Assembly (NCBI GenBank): GCA_016710285.1
Contig: JADJXR010000001.1
Coordinates: 310,001-374,000, forward strand
Source: Chlorobiota bacterium
GTDB taxonomy: Bacteria; Bacteroidota; Ignavibacteria; OLB7
Direction: 5' to 3'
Length of the DNA stretch: 64,000 nucleotides
The position numbers and the translations under genes are program-made. Below are positions 11,301 through 18,800 of this stretch, one piece after another (within the stretch, counting starts at the first letter, position 1; each line of letters begins with the position of its first letter). The notes beneath the pieces were generated by a model. It was not told the DNA's origin. It did not search any database and saw nothing but the letters and a program-made list of their open reading frames with translations.

Positions 11301-12228
11301 CCGCTGCACTGCTGTTCAGGTTCAGCGGTCCGCCAAGCACATTCTCCGGAGCAGAGGAACTGCCGATGGTTGCGGACCACGTTGGCGTGGTGCCAACCAC
11401 GGTCAGCACGGTTCCGGCGGCTCCGGGTGGATATGCCGTCTGAACGCCGCCAACACCAACCCAAAGGTTATCGGTTGCCAGCGGAATCGTTGGCGCGATT
11501 GCAAAGGTTGTGGTTCCTGTGAAGTTCGCGTTGCCGTTGACCGTGGTGGTGGTTGGCCCCCCATCGTCACCGGTGGCGCTGCCGATATTCGTGTTGCCAG
11601 CAATGTTCGTTGTGGAAGGCTCGTTGGCCCCGCCACCATCGTTGTAGCCAATATTGGTAATGGCTTCCGGCAAGCCCGCCGTAATGTCCCCGCTGTTGAT
11701 TCCGGTGACGGGGTTGCTCCCCCCCACCGAAGAGAAGACATCACTGTTGGACCATTGCGGGACACCTCCATCCACCACTAGCACCTGCCCCGTTGTTCCA
11801 ATCGCACGGCGTGCAAGCGTTGTTGGGGAGTTTGCATACAGGATGTCGCCAATGGCATAGGAGCTAAATCCAGTTCCACCGTAGATCGGCGAAAGCGGGG
11901 TGCTTAGTGCCAGGTCATCAACCGTTAGGCCGCCGGTGATGCTTTGGCCGCCGGTGGAGTGCCCGCGAATCACCGGGCCGGTTGCATCGGCGGGGAAATC
12001 AATGTAGATGTCGTTGGTTAAGGTTCCTGTTAATCGAAGGATCCCCCAAAACCCGTTGTTCGTGCCATCATCAAGCACCAGGCGGTGCATGGCAAGGTCA
12101 CGTGGATGGGGGTCGTAGACAACCGGTTGCCCTTGCATAGCACGGGGAACCACGGCCAGCATGGAGATGATCGCCATTACGGCAAGCCAACGATTGCACG
12201 ATTGATAAAGGTGTCGCAAAGGAATCAT
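5383..12228 (-). CDS. Giant secreted GYNDPDG-repeat surface protein (about 2,281 aa)
   Basis: Unrecognised giant low-complexity protein. A signal peptide (MIPLRHLYQSCNRWLAVMAI, then a cleavage region near RAMQGQ) is followed by about 2,200 residues dominated by Asn, Thr, Gly and Ser. I count about 18 copies of a motif GYNDPDG-x(6)-AS-x-TNI-x-GNTNIGS, interspersed with blocks containing PTIPLNQNSIWVGNAS and WALTGNAGTTPASQYLGTTD; the latter carry the TNGTERAR sequence common in Bacteroidota tail-fibre-like proteins. The last 90 residues (from AIRNALGIYSG) are non-repetitive and may be a capping domain. The frame extends to an ATG at 12330, but the ATG at 12228 places the signal peptide at the N-terminus. 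Strong repeats make this gene prone to copy-number change and assembly error. It is first in a three-gene minus-strand group. Confidence 0.78.
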   Translation of the reverse strand: MIPLRHLYQSCNRWLAVMAIISMLAVVPRAMQGQPVVYDPHPRDLAMHRLVLDDGTNNGFWGILRLTGTLTNDIYIDFPADATGPVIRGHSTGGQSITGGLTVDDLALSTPLSPIYGGTGFSSYAIGDILYANSPTTLARRAIGTTGQVLVVDGGVPQWSNSDVFSSVGGSNPVTGINSGDITAGLPEAITNIGYNDGGGANEPSTTNIAGNTNIGSATGDDGGPTTTTVNGNANFTGTTTFAIAPTIPLATDNLWVGVGGVQTAYPPGAAGTVLTVVGTTPTWSATIGSSSAPENVLGGPLNLNSSAAGSPSTTNINASPATGGTTNIGNGTSTTNVAGTTNLTGPATLSGATTTISSPTTNINTAPNAGGTTTIGNPTSTTTLNGTVNFTNPPTIPLNQNAMWVGNASNVQAAYNSTNVNGAVLAQNASGTPTWTTSTVLAATTGSAPVTNINNGDVNNGSGTESVTNIGYNDPDGGAAANAASQTNILGNTSLGSNTGSGGGPTTTTVLGTTNLQGATTNINTAPNAGGTTTIGNPTSTTQLNGTVNFANAPTIPLNQNSIWVGNASNQQQAYASTNVNGAVLAQNASGTPVWSSTNNFTTTAPAAGGATTNINNGDVNSGNNSEATTNIGYNDPDGATATNAASQTNIYGNTNLGSNTGSGGGPTTTTVLGTTNLQGATTNINTAPNAGGTTTIGNPTSTTQLNGTVNFANAPTIPLNQNSIWVGNASNQQQAYASTNVNGAVLAQDASGTPVWSSTNNFTTTAPAAGGATTNINNGDVNSGNNSEATTNIGYNDPDGATATNAASQTNILGNTNLGSNTGSGGGPTTTTVLGTTNLQGSTTNINTAPNAGGTTTIGNPTSTTQLNGTVNFANAPTIPLATDNLWVGVGGVQTAYPPGAAGSVLSIVGTTPTWSSANVLNAQGGLAPVTSINAQDNNVGAGTEAVTLIGYNDPSSGGADNPSTTNIRGNTNVGSNTGDNGGATTTNILGNTNINASQPNSPNTQTTTIGYNDPDGAGANVPSVTNILGTTNLSGSTNNVGTTDNTPAGGPESQITLGYNDPDGAGPNGPSSTTINGNVSFGTAPTIPLNQNSIWVGNASNQQQAYASTNVSGAVLAQDASGTPVWSSTNNFITTAPAAGGATTNINSGDVNSGNNSEATTNIGYNDPDGATATNAASQTNIYGNTNLGSNTGSGGGATTTNVVGNTNINASNPGSSVVQTTTVGYNDPDGAGANAASQTTVLGNINLNSTSPGSTSPQTTTIGYNDPDAGGGNVPSQTTILGNTNINATNPNSPTAQVTTIGYNDPDGAGPNSASSTVFNGDVTFTNPPSLPLATNNLFVGVGGVATALPPTNSSVFVTDGSGVPQWQTIASFLPATAWALTGNAGTTPASQYLGTTDDQDVSFRTNGTERARMYSNTNGGGFGIANAFRPGGLAGSTGQMLASTGSTTAPVWTPSGVLNAVGGTTPVTGVNSGDINNGSGTESVTNIGYTDPDGNTAANGASTTNMLGDVNINTTGPAGTRTTPQTTTIGYNDPDGVGTGVASQTTILGNTNIGSSTGPTTTTFSGNVVFNTAPSIPLATNNLFVGVGGVATALPPTNSSVFVTDGSGVPQWQTIASFLPATAWALAGNAGTTPASQYLGTTDDQDVSFRTNGTERARMYSNTNGGGFGITNAFRPGGLAGSTGQVLTSTGSSTAPVWTSSSVLSSVGGSTPVTAINNGDINNGSGTESVTNIGYNDPDGNTASNGPSTTNVLGDINLNATNPNKGAPQTTTIGYNDPDGGAGNVPSQTTINGNTNINAGPVNSPNTQTTTIGYNDPDGGGTGVASTTNILGNTNIGSATGPTTTTFFGNVVLPSGTTLPLPTNNIFVGVANVATALPPVNSAVLVTDGSGVPQWQTIATFAPNNWSLLGNTGTTPGVGVGQNFMGSTDDRDVVLATNNTERARVLSTTNGGGFRISNAFLPNGLAGSNGQVLTSTGSSTAPAWTSSSVLSSVGGSTPTTGINTGDINPGTGSGEAVTNIGYNDPDGGGPNGPSTTNIAGNTNIGSATGPTTTTFFGNVVLPSGTTLPLAQNNIFVGNASNNAAAVAPGSVGSVLTVNASSTPTWITTNVLSATAGATPLTGINSSDVNPGTNTESTTNIGYNDPDGATATNGPSVTNIRGNTTIGSATGNGGGPTTTTINGDMVFGNPGAIRNALGIYSGRVANSTGSNTTTVTVTGATFTANTVIEISWEEAGAGTSTYLQYKVVNRSGVGGNQFTVSFSAIPPAGFINYIVHQ
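6965..8240 (-). repeat. Long direct duplication with 738-bp offset in the giant surface gene
   Basis: Segments 6,965-7,502 and 7,703-8,240 repeat each other with only scattered differences, with a constant offset of 738 bp (246 codons). Both encode a GYNDPDG or GYTDPDG block and the block running from LPATAWAL to the TNGTERAR motif. Confidence 0.85.
9581..11038 (-). repeat. 486-bp near-identical tandem repeats in the giant surface gene
   Basis: Three consecutive units begin at 9581, 10067 and 10553 (the same AGCGGAATCGTTGGCGCG sequence), an exact spacing of 486 bp = 162 codons, so the frame is kept. Units 1 and 2 are nearly identical; unit 3 decays after about 10,790. A separate copy of the right half of the unit lies at about 8,640-8,960. 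Each unit encodes PTIPLNQNSIWVGNAS, then TTNINNGDVNSGNNSE and one GYNDPDG motif. Confidence 0.9.
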
Positions 12229-12651
12229 GAGATTGTTCCTGCTTCTGTATGGGACAGATGTACGATGAGGCATAGTAGAAGGGACATCTAGGAAGGATTC
12301 GTTGTCTGCGGGAGATAGCCTTGCCAGCAAGCCGCGCTGGCTGTGTAGTTGGTGCGCAAAGGGGCTTTAAATGATGAAAGCGTTCCCACAAAGTGAAACG
12401 CTTCAGCACTATCCCCTTTTCGGGTCCTTGGACCGTACCATCAAGGCTCCGTTAGAGTTGTATTTCCATTGACCGCAGCATTAGCCAAATGGGAATCGAA
12501 CCCAGCATTAGGTGGCTATAATCTAAAGCTGGCCAATTCCGTTCATGGCCATTTAAGGCTGGATCATTCAACTGTTTTGATTCAAGTTTTTGGTGAAATT
12601 GGTTTGATGTTGTTGAGGCAAGTTGCTATTAACCATTATATTATTGCGGCT

Positions 12652-12777
12652 GCATACAAAATTCACTTTTAATTCACACAGTGTGGATAATTCGCATAAT
12701 AAATTCACATTCATTCCAATACTCGTGATTTTATCAACGTAGTGATGGCTGATAAAAATATCTGATGTAAAAAAACA
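12652..12777 (+). repeat. Imperfect direct repeat, copy 1 (contains a DnaA box)
   Basis: About 120 bp matching 13022-13140. The copies share GCATACAAAATTCACTTT, then TGTGGATAATTCGCATAA, TAAATTCAC, and more loosely GTGATGGC and TGATG. Inside this copy the motif GCATA-x-x-AAATTCAC occurs twice, at 12652-12666 and 12694-12708, 42 nt apart. Confidence 0.85.
12682..12690 (-). promoter_or_regulatory. Perfect DnaA-box sequence in repeat copy 1
   Basis: TGTGGATAA is the exact reverse complement of the consensus DnaA box TTATCCACA. It lies between the two GCATA-AATTCAC motifs of repeat copy 1. Whether DnaA binds here is inference. Confidence 0.5.
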
Positions 12778-13021
12778 TCACCTACAAACCCACCTTACGC
12801 AGGATATAGAAGTGAATCGTTGCCCGTTCAGCGATTTCGCCCTTACTGCAACAGGGTTTAGCATGAGTAACGAGCATTCTTGATGGAACGCCATGGATGC
12901 CCAATTTCCCAGATACCGCTTTCTTGCGTAAGGTGAGTTGATAATGTTCCTCGCAGAAGCTACAGATTTGATGCTGTAGCATCACGAAATTTGTTCAGTG
13001 ATATTTAAGCGAGTTGGGATC

Positions 13022-13140
13022 GCATACAAAATTCACTTTAACACTTGCGCAATGTGGATAATTCGCATAATAAATTCACGCTCGCTTCAACACTCTTTGC
13101 TTCACCTGGTGATGGCGCGTGACAATATTTGATGCAAAGA
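13022..13140 (+). repeat. Imperfect direct repeat, copy 2 (contains a DnaA box)
   Basis: Second copy of the element at 12652-12777, about 370 nt downstream. It has the same arrangement: GCATACAAAATTCAC at 13022-13036, a DnaA box, then GCATAATAAATTCAC at 13065-13079 (43-nt motif spacing). The right part diverges more, keeping GGTGATGGC and TTGATG. Confidence 0.85.
13053..13061 (-). promoter_or_regulatory. Perfect DnaA-box sequence in repeat copy 2
   Basis: Second TGTGGATAA (reverse complement TTATCCACA), in the same position relative to the flanking motifs as in copy 1. Conservation of box plus flanks across both otherwise diverged copies suggests that this core is the constrained part. Confidence 0.5.
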
Positions 13141-13264
13141 ATTCGACAAAAAAACGCCACTCAGCAGCAAGGGAAAGTTCCTTACCGCTGAGTGGTTATT
13201 ATAATGAATTTGCAACCCTTACTCTAAGAGCCGGAATGCTTATTTGCGATTCACCAGTTCATCC

Positions 13265-13783
13265 TCACTCCTTGTTGAACTTCATTAGCTTCTCGCGGAT
13301 ATTATAGACTTGCTTCCGCGACATATCCATTTCGTTCGCCAAGTGGGATAGTGGGCGACCTTGGAATATCCCATGAATGATCTGCAAAAGGCCGTCGGCA
13401 CTTTGGCGGGTTTTTTCGAAGATTGTGCCACTTATCATGGTGTAGTAGCGGTCGCAGTCGGTGCATCGCCAGGCCGGGATTTTTCCCTTGTGCCGCGCAA
13501 TGCGGCGATACTTGCTTCCGCAGCGGGGACAGCATAGCCCTTGCGGGTGCAAGGTCTCCTCAATCCAGCGTAACGCCGTCTTCTCATCATGTATTGTCTG
13601 GCGGGCAACGGTGCCCTGGCGAATTGCCGTAAGAAGTCTGTCTGTTGTTTCCGCTAGTGCCGGTTGCGTTGCCGCACCTGCCAAACGCGAAGATTTGGAA
13701 GCTGATGGAGCCATTGATTGGTAAGAATGCGAGATTTGATGCTGTCCTCTCCCTACCAATGGGCAATTTCTATGCCCACTCAT
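13265..13783 (-). CDS. Stand-alone IS1595-type zinc-ribbon/HTH protein (transposase N-terminus without nuclease)
   Basis: 172 residues. Residues about 60-115 match the zinc-ribbon N-terminal domain of IS1595/ISXO2 transposases: an ALRWIEETLHPQGLCCPRCG stretch, then a second cysteine pair in WRCTDCDRYY and the GTIFEKTR motif. It is followed by a helix-turn-helix (LSHLANEMDMSRKQVYNIRE) and then stops. Complete transposases of this group are about 300 residues and continue into a DDE/DDN nuclease domain, which is absent; the downstream DNA does not encode one. No terminal inverted repeats were seen. It is either a decayed insertion element or a DNA-binding protein derived from one. The ATG at 13783 is used; an internal start at MAPSASK (13714) is possible. 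Confidence 0.7.
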   Translation of the reverse strand: MSGHRNCPLVGRGQHQISHSYQSMAPSASKSSRLAGAATQPALAETTDRLLTAIRQGTVARQTIHDEKTALRWIEETLHPQGLCCPRCGSKYRRIARHKGKIPAWRCTDCDRYYTMISGTIFEKTRQSADGLLQIIHGIFQGRPLSHLANEMDMSRKQVYNIREKLMKFNKE

Positions 13784-14087
13784 AATCCCACCAATAACAA
13801 CTGAAATCTGTTGAATTACTGTGCGGAAACTCCCTTTGTGTCCGATAACCTAACATGGCATTGCGGCCTAATTACCCACTCACAGTCCCTTCAGGTTCTT
13901 CACTTCTCCAATCTTGCTTTATTTTGCTTCCTTGTTGGATACCGTATTGGCTTTAAGAGTATTTTAGGCGCAGCGACGATCATGGTAGTGAATCGGATAC
14001 CGCATCGGTTGAGGGACAGGGCGGTGATCCACACACACTATTCACAACCGGCAGTCGCCCCGCGACTGCTGTGGGAGGTTCGTAGAT
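13784..14087. other. Intergenic region between divergent genes, nothing recognised
   Basis: About 300 nt between the leftward zinc-ribbon gene and the rightward barrel operon. It must hold the operon promoter, but I cannot point to a convincing -33/-7 pair. The purine-rich GGGAGG just before 14088 is the ribosome binding site of the next gene. Confidence 0.5.
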
Positions 14088-15806
14088 ATGGATTGTGGGC
14101 TTGGCTTCTGGAACCGTTGTGGCACGGCAATTCTGCTGGTGCTCCTTTCTTCTTTCTCCTCCTCCTTCGCACAGGACGCTGATTCAGGGTCGCTTCACGT
14201 TAGCGGCCAGGCTCGGCTTTCTGGGGATTTCTACGGTTCCTCCTCTTCCCCAGCAGGCTTCGAGCCTTCCGTCCGCCCCGCTTCCCTCCTTCGCTTTGTT
14301 CTGACCCCAACGGTCACTTATCGTGAGTTCCAACTCCCGATCACCATTGCCATTTCATCGAAACAGACGAACGTCACCACCGCGCTTGCACCCCAGCAAA
14401 GCCTTCAGCAGTTCCTGCAAAACCCGCTGAACACCGTCAGCCTTTCCCCTAAATATGGATGGGCCCAACTCCACCTGGGGACCCAAACCCCTCGCTACTC
14501 TGATCTTTCCACCGGCGACGTACCCGGGTTCGGTGTCGGTGCCGAGCTTTCCCCCGGGCCGGTGATGGTTGCTGGATTCTACGGCATCACCCAGCGGGGA
14601 ATCGAACCTGACTCCAACGCCAACATCATTGGCGCGTACCAGCGGAAGATGTTCGCCGCCAAAGTTGGGCTTGGCGATCGCGAGCTGCGCTATGTTGACT
14701 TCACCGTTGTCCACACCGCCGACGACACCACCTCCATCGCCGCTACCCCGCTTGGTTTTATTCCGCCGCAACAAGGGTCGCTGGCTTCGCTGGCAACGTT
14801 CTTCCGGCTAAGCAACCAGTTATCGCTGAAGGCCGAAGGGGCCATCTCCCTGTTCACCCGCGACCAACGCTCGCCGGAGTTTGCCGGAAGCGATCTGGAC
14901 TTCCTTTCCCCAATTCAACTGATCCGCGAGTCAACACGCTTGGATGTTGGGGCAATCGCTGGCCTTGCTTTCAACGAAGTCTTGTGGGGGGCCGAGCTGG
15001 ACTTGCGGTATCTGGGCGATGGATTTGTTCCCCTGGGCTTCCCCTACCAGCCGACCGATCTGTTCGAGCTTCGCTTTTCCCCACGGGTCCAACTGTTGGA
15101 CAATCGCTTGCTCCTGAACGGCTCGGTTGGTTATCGCGTAAACAATCTTTCCGGCACAAACCTCCAGACGGCAACCCAAATTTTGGGAATGGCGAACATC
15201 GTTGCGCAGCTTACCGAAGCATTGATGGTTGCGGCCAACTACACCAACTTTGGCTTGCGGAACAACGTGGAGAACGACACGCTGAAGATTCGCACCGTCA
15301 ACCAATCGTTCACCGTTTCCCCCACCTACACCCTTCGCGGGGAATCGCTTGTGCACACCATCACCGCCACCGTTTCGCTGAACGATTACTCCGATGCCAA
15401 CACCCTAACCGGCACGCTGAACAACGCCAAAACCACCTCGCTGTTCGGCACGTGGTCAACGGCGTTCCTGGCGATTCCATTAACCCTTTCGGCAACGCTC
15501 AGCAGCGTGGAAAGCGCATTTGCCGGGGCGGAGCTGAGTTTGCTTTCGGCAGGGATTAGCGGCGCGTATCGGCTGATGGAAGGAAGGTTGCGCCCATCGC
15601 TGCGGCTGGGTTGGGGGCGGAATGCTTTTGCGGGATTCACCCCCGACAACAACATCACCCTGCAAGCCGATGCCGCCTGGAGCATCACCGAAACATTGAC
15701 CTGGGAGCTTAGCGCGTCGGCCACGCTCTACCGCTACGGAAGCTCGCGCGGGGGGGGCTCGGTAAACGAACAATTCCTGCGAACCGGAATAACGACACGA
15801 TTCTAA
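14088..15806 (+). CDS. Predicted outer-membrane beta-barrel protein (572 aa), first gene of TANFOR operon
   Basis: Signal peptide in residues 1-29 (hydrophobic AILLVLLSSFSSSFAQ). The rest is made of alternating polar/hydrophobic stretches such as LRFVLTPTVTYREFQLPITI, with frequent Gly and aromatic turns and a C-terminal residue F (TGITTRF), the usual signature of a barrel inserted by the BAM machinery. No family name recognised. The ATG at 14088 follows GGGAGG at about 10-nt spacing. It lies 69 nt upstream of the 2,670-residue TANFOR protein and on the same strand. In Bacteroidota, barrel, TANFOR and fibronectin-III genes commonly occur together, so it may anchor or export the giant protein; that role is inference. 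Confidence 0.72.
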   Translation: MDCGLGFWNRCGTAILLVLLSSFSSSFAQDADSGSLHVSGQARLSGDFYGSSSSPAGFEPSVRPASLLRFVLTPTVTYREFQLPITIAISSKQTNVTTALAPQQSLQQFLQNPLNTVSLSPKYGWAQLHLGTQTPRYSDLSTGDVPGFGVGAELSPGPVMVAGFYGITQRGIEPDSNANIIGAYQRKMFAAKVGLGDRELRYVDFTVVHTADDTTSIAATPLGFIPPQQGSLASLATFFRLSNQLSLKAEGAISLFTRDQRSPEFAGSDLDFLSPIQLIRESTRLDVGAIAGLAFNEVLWGAELDLRYLGDGFVPLGFPYQPTDLFELRFSPRVQLLDNRLLLNGSVGYRVNNLSGTNLQTATQILGMANIVAQLTEALMVAANYTNFGLRNNVENDTLKIRTVNQSFTVSPTYTLRGESLVHTITATVSLNDYSDANTLTGTLNNAKTTSLFGTWSTAFLAIPLTLSATLSSVESAFAGAELSLLSAGISGAYRLMEGRLRPSLRLGWGRNAFAGFTPDNNITLQADAAWSITETLTWELSASATLYRYGSSRGGGSVNEQFLRTGITTRF

Positions 15807-15875
15807 AAAAACAACCGTACCAGATTACCAAAAACCATATCCGGCAAACAAGAACGCCGGAGGAGATGAAGAGGA

Positions 15876-18800
15876 ATGAAACGATGGATACACGCCCGCA
15901 CGTTCGGGCCGTTGTTGGCGAAGGTTGTGCTGTTGGCACTCCCACTTTTGCTTGCTCAGCTGTTGCTTACTCAATTGCTGAGCGCCCAAACCAGCAGCGT
16001 TCAGGTTATGCTTATCATGTCGCCCACCCCATCGCCGTACTTGTCGGATTGGCAGCAGCGGCGCGAGACAGCGTTCTTCCAGGTGGTGAACCAAACGCCG
16101 AACCGCCTGGTGTTCAAAATCAAAACGCAGATTTTTCTGAACGGGAATCTGAAGGCCGAAACCAAAACGCCGGAGATGCCGGTGCATTCGGTCAACGGCC
16201 CGGGAACGTTCGCCTGCAATGCCGAAAACATCATCCCCGTTCGCGCAATCAAAGTTTATGGCGAAGGGGAGCAAGCGATTATTCAATCGGGGAAAATTCC
16301 GGCGGGGACGTACCAGATCTGCTCGCGGGTGATTGATGCCGAAACCGAGCAACCCCTTTCCCCCGATGCCTGCGGCAATTTCACCGTCACCAGCTACCAG
16401 CTGCCGCAGCTTCTGCTGCCGCCAAACAACGGCACGCTTACCCCCGAGCAATCGAACCGCATCAACTTCACGTGGACGCCGGTTGTTCCGCAAACCCCAA
16501 CGCCCCCGCGCTACGTGCTGCGGGTGTTCGAGGTGATGCCCGGGCAGCAACCGATGTCCGCATTCCTTGCCAACCGCCCGGTGCTGGAAGCCGAAAGTTT
16601 CGGCACTCCATCGCTCCTTTGGCCGCCCGATATTCTTGGCCCGCGCCTCGATCAACAGTACATCTGGAGCGTGCAGACGCTGGACGAAGCCGGACGCACG
16701 CTTGCCGACCCCAACGGCTATGCCGCCCCGTTCACCTTCAGCGTTAAAAACCCCGACCACACCACCGAGGTGAAATGCAACCCGGGCAAATGCTCCATCA
16801 ACGGGGTAACAGTTCAGCGGGTGGAAACCACACGCTCGGCTGGTGATGCTGCCGGCGCACCAATCGGCAGCGGCCTGATGGTGAAGGCCGACATCACCGC
16901 CGACTGCCCCCCAGGTTGCCCCCCCGCAATTGAGGTGACATGGACCTTGCAGATTATCAATGGCGATGGGGAATCGCACACCATCACGGCCAGTGGGCAA
17001 TCCACCATCATCACCCTTCCCTTCCCGTTGGTGGCTGGCGCAAAGGCGATCATCCAAGTGAACGCCTCGGTGCGTTGTGGCAATTCAACGGCAAGCAGCT
17101 GCTCCGGAACATTCGAGCGTGATTTAGGTGGGAAGTCGGACGATGACAAAATCACCCGCCCCCCAACCGTCACCGAGCTGGACACGATTGAGTTCCCGCC
17201 GGAGATCCCAACAACCGATACGATCCCCCCCAACACAACCATCGAGAAGTGCAGCCCGCTTCCGCCGAAATCAAACAAGGGGCCGGGAATCTCGCTGGGT
17301 GCCATGTTGGATCAGCCCGACCTGTTCCCCTACCCGCGTGCCGTTCCGCTGCGGGCCGACGCGGTGGATATGGACTACGCCATCTTCCGATGCCTTGATT
17401 GCGAGGGCGCGGTTGCCTCCATCTGGAAACCGGTCCGCGACAGGGTGGAAATCTACCAGTGGAAGCTGGAAGGAAAAGGCTCGCTGAACGTCCCGTTCGA
17501 TCTGGAGGGGATGAAAAAGACCGATGACTCCATTGTCGCCGTCGCCAAGCGATTGGCGGAGATTGCCGACTCGCTGGACCAGCTAAAAGCCGACACCGCC
17601 GCGCTCCGCACACGGTTGGAGAAGCAGAAAAAAGATGCTGAAAAACAGATTGAGGAAATCAAGACGCGGCTGGATTCCATCACGGCGGAAACCAAGCGCG
17701 TCACCGACAGCCTTGCCACCACCAGCGATTCGCTGACGATCCTGAAAGGGCTTCGGGAAGCGAAGGTGAAGGCACGGAACGACTCCATCAAGATTGCGAC
17801 ATCGGCAAAGAAAACGATTGACTCGCTGGATGCGATCCTTGCCGGGAAGCCAACCGCCAACGAGCGCGCCAAGCTGGAAGAAGTCAACACCGCACGCACC
17901 GCCGCCGCCGCTGCCGACAGCAGCGTGGCCCGGAAAACCCGCGACATCCAAACCGAATCGGCACGGCTGAAAGCGGATATTGATGCCGCAGCCGCCGAGC
18001 TTGATGCGGCCACCGCAGCCTACGAATCGCTGAAACGTGGGGGCGAGGTCGAGACCAAAAAGGTGGCCGATCTGAACAAAAAACTCTACGGCCCGGCCAT
18101 TGCTCGCAGCTTCTTCAACGCGCAGCGGGCGTGGGACCTTGCGGCCATCAACTTTATCAGCCGTCACCTTCCCAGCGCGCAAACCACGCTGGGGGGCGAT
18201 CTGAACAAACTGAACGGCGTAGCCGAAAGCGGCCTATCCTCCCCAACCCCTGCGGTGCGAACCGCCGCGCTTGCCACCTTCCGCACGCGAATGGCAGCAT
18301 TAAAAACGGCACTCACCTGCGGCAGCATTGCCGACACCGCCAAGCGTTCGGCTTGCACCGCCGACCTTCCCGCGCTTCATGCCGCCGCCGCTGCCTACGA
18401 CCGTGCGCTGGATGACGCGCTGAAATCTGGCTACAAACTAAGCCCCGCGCTTCTTGCCGACCTTTCGGCAGCACGCACGCGGCTTGCGGCAAAGGAAGGC
18501 TCCATTGCCAGCGCCGCACGCACCGTCCAGCAAAAAAGCGATGCCTACGAGGCCGCGCTGCGCAACTACACCACCACCATCAAAGGCTTGGAGGGGGACC
18601 GCACCACACTGCTGGCAACCGCTGCCACAAAGAACGAACGGGTAGCAACGCTTGAACGCGAGTACCAAACGCTGGTGAAAATCCGCGAGACTGATCTTGA
18701 GCAGAACCGCGAGGCGTATCTGCTGGAACGCCAACGCAGCCAAACGCTTCGCGATGCCATGCTCCGCACCGCCGATGCCCTTCGCGACACCATCGCCCAG

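Larger units (their letters stand above)
12229..13264. other. AT-rich intergenic region with duplicated DnaA-box element, no convincing gene
   Basis: About 1 kb between the giant surface gene (leftward) and the zinc-ribbon gene. It is distinctly AT-rich compared with the flanking genes. It holds a duplicated element at 12652-12777 and 13022-13140. A 67-codon frame on the minus strand (12782-12985, with CSFC and CC pairs) lies between the copies but has no recognisable family and no ribosome binding site. A tRNA-T-loop-like string near 12,490 lacks the rest of a tRNA. The main genes to the left run left and those from 14,088 run right, so the region sits at a divergence point. Confidence 0.6.

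Noticed and set aside
12478..12560. tRNA-like T-arm (GGGTTCGATTCCC on the minus strand)
   Set aside because: No matching acceptor stem, D-arm or anticodon arm at the required distances could be drawn. Chance similarity or a remnant.
12782..12985. 67-codon minus-strand frame with CSFC and CC pairs
   Set aside because: No family match, no ribosome binding site, and it lies in an AT-rich regulatory-looking stretch.
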